Source: Montifringilla adamsi
Lineage: Eukaryota; Chordata; Aves; Passeriformes; Passeridae
DNA: 64,000 nt
Assembly: GCA_017590115.1 (NCBI GenBank)
Contig: JAGGNK010012559.1
Coordinates: 1,791,459-1,855,458, forward strand
Direction: 5' to 3'
Part shown: positions 32,104-42,530 of the stretch, one piece after another
Layout: each line of letters starts with the position of its first letter
Numbering within the stretch: position 1 is the first letter of the stretch
Made by a program: the position numbers and the translations under genes
Notes under the pieces: model-generated
Databases searched by the model: none
The model's input: only the letters and a program-made list of their open reading frames with translations
Told to the model about the DNA's origin: nothing

Positions 32104-32215
32104 TCAGTTATTTTGCAAAATGTGGGAGAGCAGAGCATTGTGGTTGTCAGTGACAGCTCCTGGGGCTCCCAGCACTCAAGGAGGAGAAACATCAAATTTC
32201 ACCTGATCCCTCTGC
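32104..32215. repeat. Short direct repeat, copy 2
   Basis: Diverged copy of 30737-30850, with a few substitutions and a small insertion near 'aggagaaacatcaaatttc'. The distance between copies is about 1.37 kb. Confidence 0.85.
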
Positions 32216-33537
32216 CCATACCTGGCATGATGAGGGGTCTTGTTCTACCTGGTCCTTTGGGGTGAGCAGAGCCCTGATGTCTCTCCTGCTCTTTGCTGAC
32301 CTCCAGAGCAGGAGGATGTTCTCAGGAGGAGCTTGGGCTGCCCAGGCTGAGCTGGGCTCTGAATTGCTGGGCTTTGTTCTGACAGCTCCAGTTCCCCACA
32401 GAGCTCCCTCCATCCCCATCCACTGTGGGCTCCCCCACTGCCCACCCAGCCCCGCTGCCAAGGGTTCCCCAGCCCAGCATCCCTGCTCCAGGATCTCCCC
32501 ATCAGCCTGGTCCTCTGGCCTGGGTGGCACTGCGGGACATCCTGGCTTTGGGACAGAGCCTGGGGGGCTTCACCCGCGCTCAGCAGCCGGCTCCAACACT
32601 CCAGCCAGCCCTGCCGTGCCCGGGGGCGCCGATGGCTCAGGCAGCTCTGCCTGCGGCAGTGGGAGGGTGACTCAGCCCGCCGGGAGCCGGGGCCATCTGC
32701 GAGCGGGGCTCCGGCTGCCCTGACTCGGCTCCAGCAGCCCACCAGCCCCGGAGCTGCCCTGGCTGCCCGCCCGGCATGGGGGCGGGAGGCTCACACGGGT
32801 GGGGCAGCCGGGCTCACGGACTCGGTTTGGGGCCCCCACTCACTTTGGGGTCCCCCACTCACTTTGGGGTCCCCCACGGGCACAGCATCCTTGTCCCCCG
32901 TGTTCCCCCATCGCCAGGTGTGAACGGCAAGTGCAGCTCGGGTGCCAGGCCGGCTTTGTCCTGCGTGTCCCGGGCTGCTGGGGCACAGGAAGCACCGTGG
33001 ATGATGCGGCTGGCACACGCTGACGGCAGGGCTGGCTGTGACCCACGGGGGCTCGGCAGGGTTGGCACCAAGTGGTTCTCTGCCAGCCACGGTGAGTGGC
33101 CGTGGCCAGAGCAGGGCAGCCTGGCTGTTCTGGGGACACTGAAGGGACACAGCCCGGGGAGATGGAGCCGGGGGTGAGGCCAGAGAAAGGGCCCTGAGGG
33201 GGAGGAGAGTGCTGGGTACCCGGTTCTGCTCTCCCCGCCTGCCAACTGGGCGCTCTTCCCCCACTCTTAAATGTCAGCGATGATGTTTCCTGCCCAAGCC
33301 AGCTCTTCCCCTTGGGGACTGGCCAGCAGGGTCTGTTTTATACCCACTCCCAACAGCTTGGGTGGCTCAGGACTGGGCTGCTGCCTGAGCTGTGCCAAGC
33401 TGGCAGCGTGGCCGTGCTCCCAGCCAGCTCCTCGCCGAGCCCACACCGCGCTCAGAGCTCGCTGCCTCCGGGCTCCAGCTCACTCGCTGGGCTTTCCTTC
33501 CAGAGCTGGGCTTTCCTTCCAGAGCGGGTCTCCGTGG

Positions 33538-33924
33538 GCAGGGCAGGAAGGCAGGGTCTGCTCAGAGGGGAGAAATCTCCAAATCACCCCCAAATCACCT
33601 CCAGTCACCCCCAAATCATCCCCAAACCCCTCCCAAATCACCCCCAAATCACCCCAATTCATCCCCAAGTCATCCCCAAATCCCCCCCAAATCACCCCAA
33701 ATCACCCCCAAATAACCACAAATCGGCAGGGCAGGAAGGCAGGGTCTGCTCAGAGGGGAGAAATCTCCAAATCACCTCCAGTCACCCCCAAATCATCCCC
33801 AAACCCCTCCCAAATCATCCCCAAATCATCCCCAAATCACCCCAAATCACCCCCAAATCACCCCCAAATCATCCCAAAATCCCCCCCAAATCACCCCCAA
33901 ATGACCCCAAATGCCCCCCACATC
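33538..33924. repeat. CCCCAAAT-type minisatellite in a 187-bp duplication
   Basis: 'ggcagggcaggaaggcaggg' occurs at 33538 and 33725, each followed by an array of 10-12 bp units such as 'aaatcacccccaaatcatcc'. The minus strand is a regular series of four- and five-G runs. The plus-strand frame (33271-34521) stays open through it as a proline-, serine- and asparagine-rich repeat, which I regard as an artefact. Confidence 0.9.
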
Positions 33925-34027
33925 CCCCTCCCCGTGGGCAGGCAGAGCAGGGACCTTTCTGTCCAGCCTCGGGAACATCACCCCCCTCTGTCCTGTCCCT
34001 CTGCTACCTTCACCAGGGATGGTGAGT

Positions 34028-34300
34028 GTGACAGGGACTTTGTGTGGGGAGGGATGTCACATGCCTGGGCAGCAGGAAGGGAGAGCCAAGGAGGGGTGTC
34101 AGGATCCCTCTGCCCTCCAGATACCCAAGTTCCAGGCTCAGCTGTCACCCCTCAGCCCGTGTGGGCATCACCCTGGTGCCAGCTGCTTCTCCTGGATGAA
34201 ACCTGTGCCTTCCCTGGGGCAGGGCTGGCACACATCCCCTTCCTCATGGAACCCTCTAGAAATGAGGAATACACTAAACCACCCCTTCTTTTCTCCTGCT
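34028..34300 (+). repeat. Inverted repeat, left arm
   Basis: Reverse complement recurs at 35655-35930. Shared landmarks: 'gatgtcacatgcctgggcag' here against 'ctgcccaggcatgtgacatc' there, and 'gccagctgcttctcctgg' against 'ccaggagaagcagctggc'. Moderately diverged with small indels. Confidence 0.9.
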
Positions 34301-34433
34301 GGAGTGGAGGAAAAGCCCAAAGCTTCTCCCTCTGGGAGCTGGGCATCCTTGGGAACCTGGCAGTGCTGGGAATGCCCTGGGGTGGCAGGGAGAGCCTTTC
34401 CCTCAGAGCTGCAGTGCTGCCACGCTGGGCTCC

Positions 34434-34861
34434 TGCTGACCCAGCACAGGAGAGCCCCAACAAACCCAGCCCTGAGCCCCAGGTGAAGGGGCAGGAGAGT
34501 CCAGCTGTACAGCGAGGCTGAGTGTGCCATGGCACAGGAAAAATCCACAGATGGGTTTTCTGCTCCCACACTGGGTTGGGTTGGGAGCAACCTTTAAATC
34601 CAATCCCATCCCACCCCTGCCATGGCAGGGACACCTCCCAGTGTCCCAGGTGCTCCCAGCCCCAATGTCCAGCCTGGCCTTGGGCACTGCCAGGGATCCA
34701 GGGGCAGCCACAGCTGCTCTGGCAATTCCAGCCCAGCCCCTCCCCAGCCTGCCAGGGAACAATTCCCAATTCCCAAGATCCCATCCAGCCCTGCCCTCTG
34801 GCAGTGGGAGCCATTCCCTGTGTCCTGTTCCTCCATCCTTGTCCCCAGTCCCTCTCCAGCT
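34434..34861. repeat. 427-bp direct repeat, copy 2
   Basis: Copy of 30054-30480, 4.38 kb downstream. It lies inside the interval flanked by the inverted repeat arms. Confidence 0.9.
34565..34860 (-). repeat. CR1 LINE 3' end
   Basis: The same CR1 insertion as at 30180, duplicated with its flank. The older end is cut at about 34861, where the copies diverge. Confidence 0.9.
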
Positions 34862-35119
34862 CAGTAATGCACATCACGGGCACCATCTCCTCTGCAGGGC
34901 ACAGAACCCACAGCTCAGCCGACCCCTGGCTGAGCTCTGGGACATTTGTGCTGCTGCAGGGATCAGGGCAGCTCCTGAGCTGCTGCTGCTGCACCCAGCT
35001 GGAGCTGGTGCTGCCCTGGGTTGCTCAGCACAGGGCACACCTGGCAGGAAAGGGTTTGGGGACACCCCAGTGCTGGCTGTGGGTGTCAGGCACAGCAGGG
35101 ATTCTGGAGAGGGGGACTA

Positions 35120-35575
35120 GATGGGAGGAGGCAACGAGGGCAACGAGGCTGGAGAGGGGCTGGGAACACAAACCCTGAGAGGAACCACTGAGGGAGCTGG
35201 GGGTGCTCACCTGGAGCAAAGGAGACTCAGGGGTGCCCTCATCACTCTGCACAGCTCCTGAAAGGTGCCTGTGCCCAGCTGGGCTCTTTCGCCAGGAACT
35301 GACATAACCAGAGCACACAGCCTCAAGCTGCCCCAAGGGAAATACAGGCTGGATATCAGGGAAAAGTTTTTCACAGAAAGAGTGATAAAGTTCTGGAATG
35401 TTCTGCCCAGGAGGTGGTGCAGTCACCATCCCTGGGTGTGTTTAACAAAGCCTGGATGTGGCACTGGGTGCCAGGGTTGAGTTGAGGTGTTGGGGCTGGG
35501 TTGGACTCCATGAGCTTGAAGGTCTCTTCCAACCCAGTGATTCTGGGAATTCTGGGAATTCTGTGAGGCACTCAG
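35120..35575 (+). repeat. CR1 LINE 3' end, about 0.45 kb
   Basis: Reads left to right from 'ggctggagaggggctggg' through 'ctgagggagctgggggtgc', 'gataaagttctggaatg' and 'aggtctcttccaaccc' to a GGGAATTCT-type tail. It belongs to a different CR1 subfamily from the 30-kb copies; the same type occurs on the minus strand at 48430 and 53059. Confidence 0.9.
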
Positions 35576-35654
35576 GATTCAGGGATGCTGCACAATGCAG
35601 AGGGTCTGGGAGTGGCTGTGCACAACCATTGGCCTGGGCATAGAGAAGCTTCAG

Positions 35655-35930
35655 GAGGGGAAAAGAAGGGGTGGTTCAGTACCCTTAAAGGGTTCCAGGA
35701 GGAAGGGGATGTGTGCCAGCCCTGCCCCAGGGAAGGCACAGGTTTCATCCAGGAGAAGCAGCTGGCACCAGGGTGATTCCCACACAGGCTGAGGGGTGAC
35801 AGCTGAGCCTGGAACTCTGGTATCTGGAGGGCAGAGAGCACATGGGATCCTGACGCCCCTCCTTGGCTTTCCCTTCCTGCTGCCCAGGCATGTGACATCC
35901 CTGCCCACACAAAGCCCTAGCCCCTGTCAC
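35655..35930 (-). repeat. Inverted repeat, right arm
   Basis: Inverted copy of 34028-34300, with about 1.35 kb between the arms. It ends 2 bp before the direct repeat at 35932. Confidence 0.9.
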
Positions 35931-35931
35931 T

Positions 35932-36087
35932 ACCCCTGCATGGTGTAGGTCACCCCCCTCCTGGTTTGGGTTGGAAGAGACATTGAAAATCATCCAGTTC
36001 CACACCCTGTCACAGGCAGGGACACCTTCCACTTGCCCAGGTGGCTCCAAGCCATGTCCATTTTGTCTTCCTTCACCAGGATTCCCA
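35932..36087 (-). repeat. Direct repeat with embedded CR1 tail, copy 1
   Basis: 'acccctgcatggtgtagg' to 'ttcaccaggattccc' matches 37860-38014. The CR1 part ('tggtttgggttggaag', 'caggcagggacacc') reads on the minus strand and is flanked by the same non-CR1 sequence in both copies. Confidence 0.85.
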
Positions 36088-37859
36088 TCGCAGCATTCCC
36101 AGGAGAGCTCCCCACCTCACACTGGAGTGTCCTGGTGCTCTGAAATGTGAGGGAGGAGAAGGAGCAGAGAGGAGATGGGGAAAGATGCTCATAATGTGTA
36201 ATGAGCCTTTAATGCTCTCCCTGGCCCCCTCCCAACACATATGGGAGCTGCATGAGCCAATTAAACCAACACCAATTAAATCAGCATCAATCACATCCTG
36301 TAAACCAGAGGTGGGGCCTGAGGGTGACTCCCTTCAGTCTGGAGAGAGCCAGACCCTGGAGGCACCATCAGAGAGGAGAAAGGGATGGCTGGGGACCTAG
36401 ACCAGAAGTGGGGGGCAGAGGGGACACCAGAGCTCAGGTTCCAGCTGGGACAGGCACCTCCCTCACTGGCGTCCTTGCACAGGGTCACCTTGAGCCCTGG
36501 AGGTGACACACCTTGTGCCACTGAGCTGGCCCTGCATCCCGGGGCTCAGCCCCATGGGCATCCTGCTGCTTTGGGGGGCTCAGCCTGGCAGGGCATCTCT
36601 GACTGTGCCCTTCTGCTCTCATCCCAGCCAGGGCTGACACACCAGGGCTGCAGCAGCCATCCAAGGGGATGGAAAAGTGAGAATTCCCCTTTCCAGCCCT
36701 CCCTGCTTGCCTTGATATGTTCTCCCTTTGACCTAGAGCACAGGGAGGTGCTAAAAGCCCCTAAAAAGGGGCAGGTGCTCAACCTCACCTTGGCTGGAAG
36801 AGTCTTGTCCTGTCCCCTGGGGTTCTGTGTCCCCCCTGGGGTTCTGTGTCCCCCTGACTGTCACAGACAAGCAGTCCAGGGAGCAGGAGGTCCCAGGGAG
36901 GCTGCAGAGCAGAGCTGAGTGTTGCCACCTGTGAGTTAAGAGATCCAAACTGCCCTGGAGATGTCCAGTGTCAGAGCCTTGCAAATCCAGGTCTGGGGCA
37001 CACGAGTGAAGTGGCAACTCTTGACTTAATGCAGACAACTGTCACTGAGCCACAAAGGAGCAGGGACTCAAATTAAGTCCCACAGCCCTTTGGGAAGTAT
37101 CAAGCCAGAAAAACAGTTTGCAGGCTTTAGGCAGGGTGATTTTAAACAAATGAGGAAGTGCCTTAGAAACAGCTTAAGATGAAAGCTACCAAATTAAAAT
37201 CCTTGCAATCAGTGTGGAGGCTACTTATGCAACAACCTCCTGAGGAGGAATTGGAATCCCAGAGATAAAACTCTAAACAAATAAAGAGACAGGAGATGAA
37301 GGAAAAAGAAATGAAACTTGGTCAAAAAGTGATGTACAGAGGGCTGCTTGAACTGCCTTTGGAAAGTGGCAGCAGAGCACCACAAAGGGCAAAACCAATG
37401 TGAGCCAAGAGGGGAGTGGGAGGATGGAGAGGGTGTCCAGCTCTCCAGGACACCTCCCAGCTTCCCTGAGCAACCAGGAATTGGCTGTGGGTATGGTTGG
37501 GCACCTCTCTGCATCCTTGAGACCTCTGGGTGGCTCTGGCAAAGGGTTGGGTTGAACCCAGAGGTCCCCATCGGACACCTAGGATTGGGAGAAGCAGCTC
37601 CAGCAGAGCGTCTTCCCCTCCCTGGAGTGATGGGATATTGTCCTCCCACCTGAGCTCTTGGCAGGGCTGGCAGGTGCAGGGCAGCTCCAGTGTGGGAATG
37701 TAGTAAACCCCTCAAGGAAACTGCAGGCTTTGCCCTGGAAAGATCTGCCTTGGAGTTTTCCCCACCTCGGCTGGAAGAGAGGCCTTCCCCATGGTGCTCT
37801 GCAGCACTACTGCCAATCCACACCTGATTGCCTCCCCCATCAGCCAGCTGACCCTGCCC
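36088..37859. other. Unique sequence with AT-rich repeat-free stretches
   Basis: No gene seen. Stretches at 36180-36310 (several CAATTAAA and AATCA cores) and 37090-37330 (with 'ctaccaaattaaaatcc') are AT-rich without repeats and are candidate regulatory DNA. A 21-bp unit 'ctggggttctgtgtccccc' is repeated twice near 36818-36855. Confidence 0.3.
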
Positions 37860-38014
37860 ACCCCTGCGTGGTGTAGATCACCCCCTTCCTGGTTTGGGCT
37901 GGAAGAGACCTTAAAAATCCTAAAGTTCCACGGCCTCCCACAGGCAGGGACACTTTCCACTGGCCCAGGTGGCTCCAAGCCACGTTCATTTTGTCTTCTT
38001 TCACCAGGATTCCC
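37860..38014 (-). repeat. Direct repeat with embedded CR1 tail, copy 2
   Basis: Diverged copy of 35932-36087, 1928 bp downstream. Confidence 0.85.
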
Positions 38015-38819
38015 AACTATTCATCCCTCATTCCCTCTACAGGTTGCTGCCTTTCGCCCACCCCTCGCCCTCAGGTCATTGGTGACTGACCCCATACTTA
38101 AGGCTGTACAGAACACATGGCTCTGTCTTTGTCCCTGATCCCTTCAGTGTGCTTTGGAATAAATTTCACTGGAATACATCATACAAAGATCGTTGCTGTC
38201 TCAAAGGCTGCTGGGGTGTTCCAGGCTCAGATTGTATCCAGGTAGGAATGCTTGGCTCCTCCCCTGGGTGGGGCATCTCCCAGTGGGATGCTGGAATTTG
38301 CTCAGCCATGCAGGGACACTCAGTGGCCATGAACAGCAGAGATCTCCTGGAGGGAGGATTGGCTGTGGGAGAGATAAAGAAACTGCCCAGAGAACAGCAG
38401 AGAACTGCCCAGCTCTGACAGGTGGGGACAGAGCACACTCTTATCTTACAGTCCAGGAGCTGCCTTTCCTCTGCTGAGCTGTCTGTGCTGTGTGTGTGCA
38501 CGGCCCTGAAATGGATGCTCTGGTGGCCTCACTCTGAGCAGTTTCTGAAGGAAACTCTTCGAGGAAGGTTGCAGCATTTCCACCACCCTGCCCCGCTGCC
38601 GCACTTCAGGAGAGTCCTGCACTCACACAGCTTCTCCTGAGCTGAGGGAACAACACAGGGTGAAATCTGGAAGGGAAGAGCGGTGCCTGAGCCAGCGGGT
38701 TCCCACCAGGGCTCTCTGGGGCTGCAGGGGCTGCGAGGGAGGGAGCTGCAGGGCAGGGGAGTGCGGGCACAGCGGGCACTGCAGGGCACACCCCAGGGCT
38801 GTGTGGGAAATGGATTTGT
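38015..38819. other. Unique sequence, no gene seen
   Basis: An AATAAA occurs at about 38157 in 'ctttggaataaatttcac', with an LTR-like flavour, but no LTR boundary was found. Nothing else is supported. Confidence 0.3.
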
Positions 38820-39482
38820 AGAAAATTTTAAAATTGAATATGGCATAAAAGTTTTTAGAACACCTCTCAGTTACCCCATCTCTGGTCAGAAAGGGGTACA
38901 GTCCAACAGGGCTGACCCTCATCCTCTGAAGGTCATGAGCTCTGTCCTCACACGGGGCACCACTGTGTTGAGTTTTACTTTTTTTTTGTTAGGGTTGGGG
39001 TTAAATGTGTGAGATGGTATCTTTGGTTTGGATTTAGATGCTTATTAGTTTTATTTATATTCTATTTATAGCTTTTATTTGTATTATTTATGTATATATA
39101 GTTTTTATTTGTATTATGTATTTATAGTTATAGTTTTAGAAACTGTGTGTTTTATAGTATTTTATTTTAACAAATTAAAAAATGGAGTTGTATCTCTCTA
39201 TTAGGTTTCATCAGGATAATTTTTTTAATTAAGAAATGATACTTAAATTATTTTTACTTTTAATAACTAATTACTTGTGGTCTGTAATGTGGATTTTTTT
39301 TATTTAATTGTACAATACTATTCAAATTTTGAAGAACAAGGATTAGCTTCTGCTTTAAAACTTCTATCTTGTTTTTTTATATATTACTATATTCTAAACC
39401 TTTAAACTCTAAGTTTTTCACCATGTGATATCACGCACTTCTATTTAAATTACACACCTATTATCCCAGCTCTACCATTCCA
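38820..39482 (-). mobile_element. Endogenous retrovirus fragment: LTR, primer-binding site and leader
   Basis: On the minus strand, a very AT-rich LTR (about 39482 down to 38964) with several AATAAA-type signals ends in ...CAACACA. After one base comes an 18-base sequence at 38962-38945 that begins TGG and matches my recollection of an isoleucine-tRNA-type primer-binding site at 14 of 18 positions. About 120 bp of leader-like sequence follows before unique DNA. LTR-CA followed by TGG is the expected retroviral arrangement. No gag, pol or env frame remains. The 5' LTR boundary is uncertain. The fragment stands out as an AT-rich island in GC-rich DNA. Confidence 0.6.
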
Positions 39483-40004
39483 TTTTGGAAGCTTCTCCAC
39501 GGCCTCAGGTCAGTGCAGTGTTCTCCTGGGGGTCAGTGCCTGGCAGCACAGAAAGTCTCAAATTCTCAGTAACCAGTGTTCCAAGCTGTTCCCACGTTAG
39601 TGCCCTGAAGGTTTGCAGTGCCCCGAGGACCCTTGTCTCTGCCCTGGGGACAGCCCTGACGTGCTTGGGCTGCAGATGGAGTTGGCAGCATCCTCCAAAT
39701 CTGGAATGAGGCTTCTCCTGAGCCCTCCAAAGCCTGACCCAGGATAGGCAACTCAGCCCAGGGAGATGGCAAGAGCAGCTGTGGAGCCACAGCTGGCACA
39801 CCGAGGGCAGCTGGGTGAGGCCGAGCTGGTGGCACTGGCACTGGGTTTGGCTTTCAAAGGATAGAGGGGCACAGGCATGGCACCAGAAGTGCCCAAAGTC
39901 ACCGTGGCTTTGGGAGCCCCACTCCAGTGTCTGTGGGGCTCACAAGGAGGCTGGAGCCTCACACGGGCACCGAGTGACAGGGAAAGGGGGATGGCCTTCA
40001 GCCG
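39483..40004. other. Unique sequence, no gene seen
   Basis: GC-rich DNA between the ERV fragment and a CR1. Short overlapping ORFs only. Confidence 0.35.
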
Positions 40005-40235
40005 AAGGAGGGCAGCGTTAGATGGGACAATAGGGAAAAGTTCTTCCCTGGGAAGGTGGGCAGGCCCTGGCACAGGGTGCCCAGAGCAGCTGTGGCTGCC
40101 CCTGGATCCCTGGCAGTGCCCAAGGCCAGGCTGGGCAGGGCTGAGAGCACCTGGGGCAGTGGGAGGTGTCCCTACCACGGCAGGGGTGGAACGAGATGAG
40201 CTTTGATGTCCCTCCAACCCCACCCATCCCACGGT
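40005..40235 (+). repeat. CR1 LINE 3' end
   Basis: 'gttagatgggacaataggg', 'cagagcagctgtggctgcc', 'caaggccaggctgggcagg' and 'gggaggtgtccctacc' read in CR1 order left to right. The terminal tail is degenerate and runs into a CpG-rich patch. Confidence 0.9.
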
Positions 40236-40239
40236 CCTG

Positions 40240-40620
40240 TGGGACCCCAGCCAGCCCCCTGCCCGGGGCACGGAGCACATCGGGCACTCGGCAGCTGCCA
40301 AGCCGGACCCACGGTGCGGATCACCCCCCTGAATTCCCCAGCTGCAGCCGTGCCGGGGGGCGGCTCCGGGACCCCCGCTCTGCCCCGCACCCCCCGTGGG
40401 GCCGGAGTGGGCAGCGCCCCGCTCCCCGCGGCTGCCGTGGGCACGGGGCCGGGGCAGGCAGCGATGGCAGCGGGCTGGCAGCCCGGGCACGCCCTGCCAG
40501 AGCCCCGGCTCCCCTCCGTGCCAGCAGCAGCGTGCCCGAACACTCCGCCCTCGCTGTTTGGACACGGTGGGCTCCGCTTCGCCCCGGCCTCAAATCCGCC
40601 TGGAACAAGCTTGGGAAATT
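40240..40620. promoter_or_regulatory. CpG-rich patch
   Basis: Dense CpG dinucleotides with GC-box-like GGGGCGG and GGGGCCGGGGC motifs. Overlapping ORFs on both strands are expected from the composition. It may be a CpG island promoter; no transcript structure is visible. Confidence 0.4.
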
Positions 40621-41549
40621 AGAAGGACGGGAGAGGGAGGGAGAGCTAAAATAAGATAAATAAAACCAAATAAAAATAAACCCCAAACCCTCCGTTCTTC
40701 TTTGATTCTCCCTCCTTCTTATTTTTTTTTTTTTTCCTCCACGCCAAGATTACTAATTGTCTAAGCATCTCAATTTGCTGGTTTCACTTAATCACAGACA
40801 CTTTGGAGATTATCAGCCTTCCCCACATGTTCGGTACCTTGTTTCCAAACTACAAGACCCACGGGGAGCAGGCAGCGAGCGCCTGCAGGAGCGACAGCCG
40901 CGACGCTGCCGCTTCCCCCCGCGTCCCTCCGGCTGCGCTGTCAGAGCTTGATTTGCCTCTGAAAGCGCCGCGAATTCCCCCAAAGTTCCCGAGCACGGGG
41001 GCCGTGAGGAACGGCGAGGTGGGGGCTGGGGGCACCGTTGTCAGCTCCTGGCAGCTCCCAGCCTTTGATTTGCACAAAGGAAAGGAGGGAGGTGGGGGAG
41101 GGAATGGATATGATTTATTCAGTAAGTTCCTAACCGGGTTTTTTTTTTTTTCGGGTTTTTTTTTTTTTCTTCCCTTTTTCTTTACCAGAGGCTGTGAAAT
41201 AACTGAAGCCGACGGAAAGGTGAAGTGCTGGGAGAGATGAAGGAGGCGCGTTTGAAGGCATTTTCTTCCTTTTTGTCACATCTCACTGCAAAGCTTTTAA
41301 TTCCTGGAGCTCAGTTCCTTCCTGGAAAGTCTGAGCCAGAGGGGGGTGGGCTCGCTGCGGGCGGCGGGGTCCTGTTGGCTGGCACAGGGGCAGGCAGAGA
41401 GGGAGGGAGGAGGTCCCGGTGCTGGGGGTGCTGGCTGTTTTCTGTCCCATCACCATCTGTCGGTCCCTCGTTGCCCTGGTGCCCACCCGGGGCCGGGGGG
41501 GCTCTGCTGCAGGTGCTGGGAGCCAGCTCTGCCCTCAGCCCATCACCAC
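40621..41549. promoter_or_regulatory. Mixed CpG-rich and AT-rich repeat-free region
   Basis: The segment 40730-40860 is AT-rich and repeat-free. 40860-41040 is again CpG-rich. Two poly(T) runs lie at about 41141-41172. Together with 40240-40620 this is the strongest run of promoter- or enhancer-like composition in the first 45 kb, but I see no exon. Confidence 0.3.
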
Positions 41550-42095
41550 CAGAGTCACAGAACAACAGAAGGAAGGATTTAAGGCTGGAAAAAACCTCTG
41601 AGTTCATCAAGTCCAACTGGAACCCAAATCCCACCACGTCACTAAACCGCATGGCAAAGTGCCCTGGCTCCTCATTTTTTGAACTCTTCCGGGAATGGGG
41701 ACTCCAGCACTGCCCTGGGCAGCTGTGCCAGGGCTTGGCCACCTTTTATCAGTGAAGAAAGTCCCAATATTCAAGCTGAGCCTGCCCTGGCCCAGCCTGA
41801 GGCCGTTCCTTCTCCTCCTGTCCCTGTTCCCTGGAGCACAGCCTGACCCCCCCGGCTGTCCCCTCCTGTCAGGAGTTGTGCAGAGCCACAAGGTCCCCCC
41901 TGATCCCCATTTTCTCCAGGCTGAGCCCCTTCCCAGCTCCCTCAGCCTCTCCTGGGGCTCCAGACCCTTCCCAGCTCCGTTCCCTGCCCTGGACACTCTC
42001 CAGCCCCTCCAGGTCCTTCCTGAACTGAGGGGCCCAGAGCTGAGCCCAGGGCTGGGGGTGCCACACCCAGATCCAGGAGCTGCCCAGTGATGAAC
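41550..42095 (-). repeat. CR1 LINE 3' region, about 0.55 kb
   Basis: The longest CR1 here. 'gagtcacagaacaacag' tail, 'gttcatcaagtccaac', 'ctgggcagctgtgccagg', 'cctgtccctgttccctgg', 'aaggtcccccctgatcc' and 'ctggacactctccagcccc' read on the minus strand. It extends further 5' than most copies but still lacks recognisable reverse transcriptase. Confidence 0.9.
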
Positions 42096-42309
42096 TGAGC
42101 CAAGCACAGGCAGCTCCAGTGCCAGCAGAGGAACATCCAAAGAGCAGAGGACAGAACCCATCCTGACAGCACCAGGGCAGGCAGAGGGAAGCAGGGCACA
42201 TCCCCAGCAGTGTGGGGACAGGACAGGATCCTGGGTGATGTGTTCTGGAGACCCTGCTTGAGCAGGGAGGTTGGACTAGTGGGTCTCCAGTCAGACCTTC
42301 CAACCTGAG

Positions 42310-42530
42310 CCAGTGTGTGATTCAGAGAATCACAGAATTTCAGAATGGTTTGGGTTGGGAGACACCTTAAAGCCCATCCAGTGCCACCCCTGCCATGGCA
42401 GGGACACCTCCCACTGTCCCAGGTTGCTCCCAGCCCCAGTGTCCAGCCTGGCCTTGGGCACTGCCAAGGATCCAGGGGCAGCCACAGCTGCTCTGGCATC
42501 CTGTGCCAGGGCCTGCCCACCATCTGAGGG
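42310..42530 (-). repeat. CR1 LINE 3' end
   Basis: 'gagaatcacagaatttcag' tail, 'tggtttgggttgggag', 'ccatggcagggacacc' and 'gtccagcctggccttggg'. Confidence 0.9.

Larger units (their letters stand above)
30561..33537. other. Mostly unique sequence with one short direct repeat
   Basis: No gene supported. CpG-rich sequence occurs at about 31440-31560 and 32560-32820. AT-rich repeat-free sequence at 31730-31860 contains 'cagataattacgatctc'. Two copies of a short 'cactttggggtccccca' unit lie at 32839-32878. Confidence 0.35.

Noticed and set aside
33271..34521. 416-codon plus-strand open frame, the longest in the window
   Set aside because: The centre is the CCCCAAAT array and the right end enters an inverted repeat arm. 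No recognisable domain, and codon use follows base composition.
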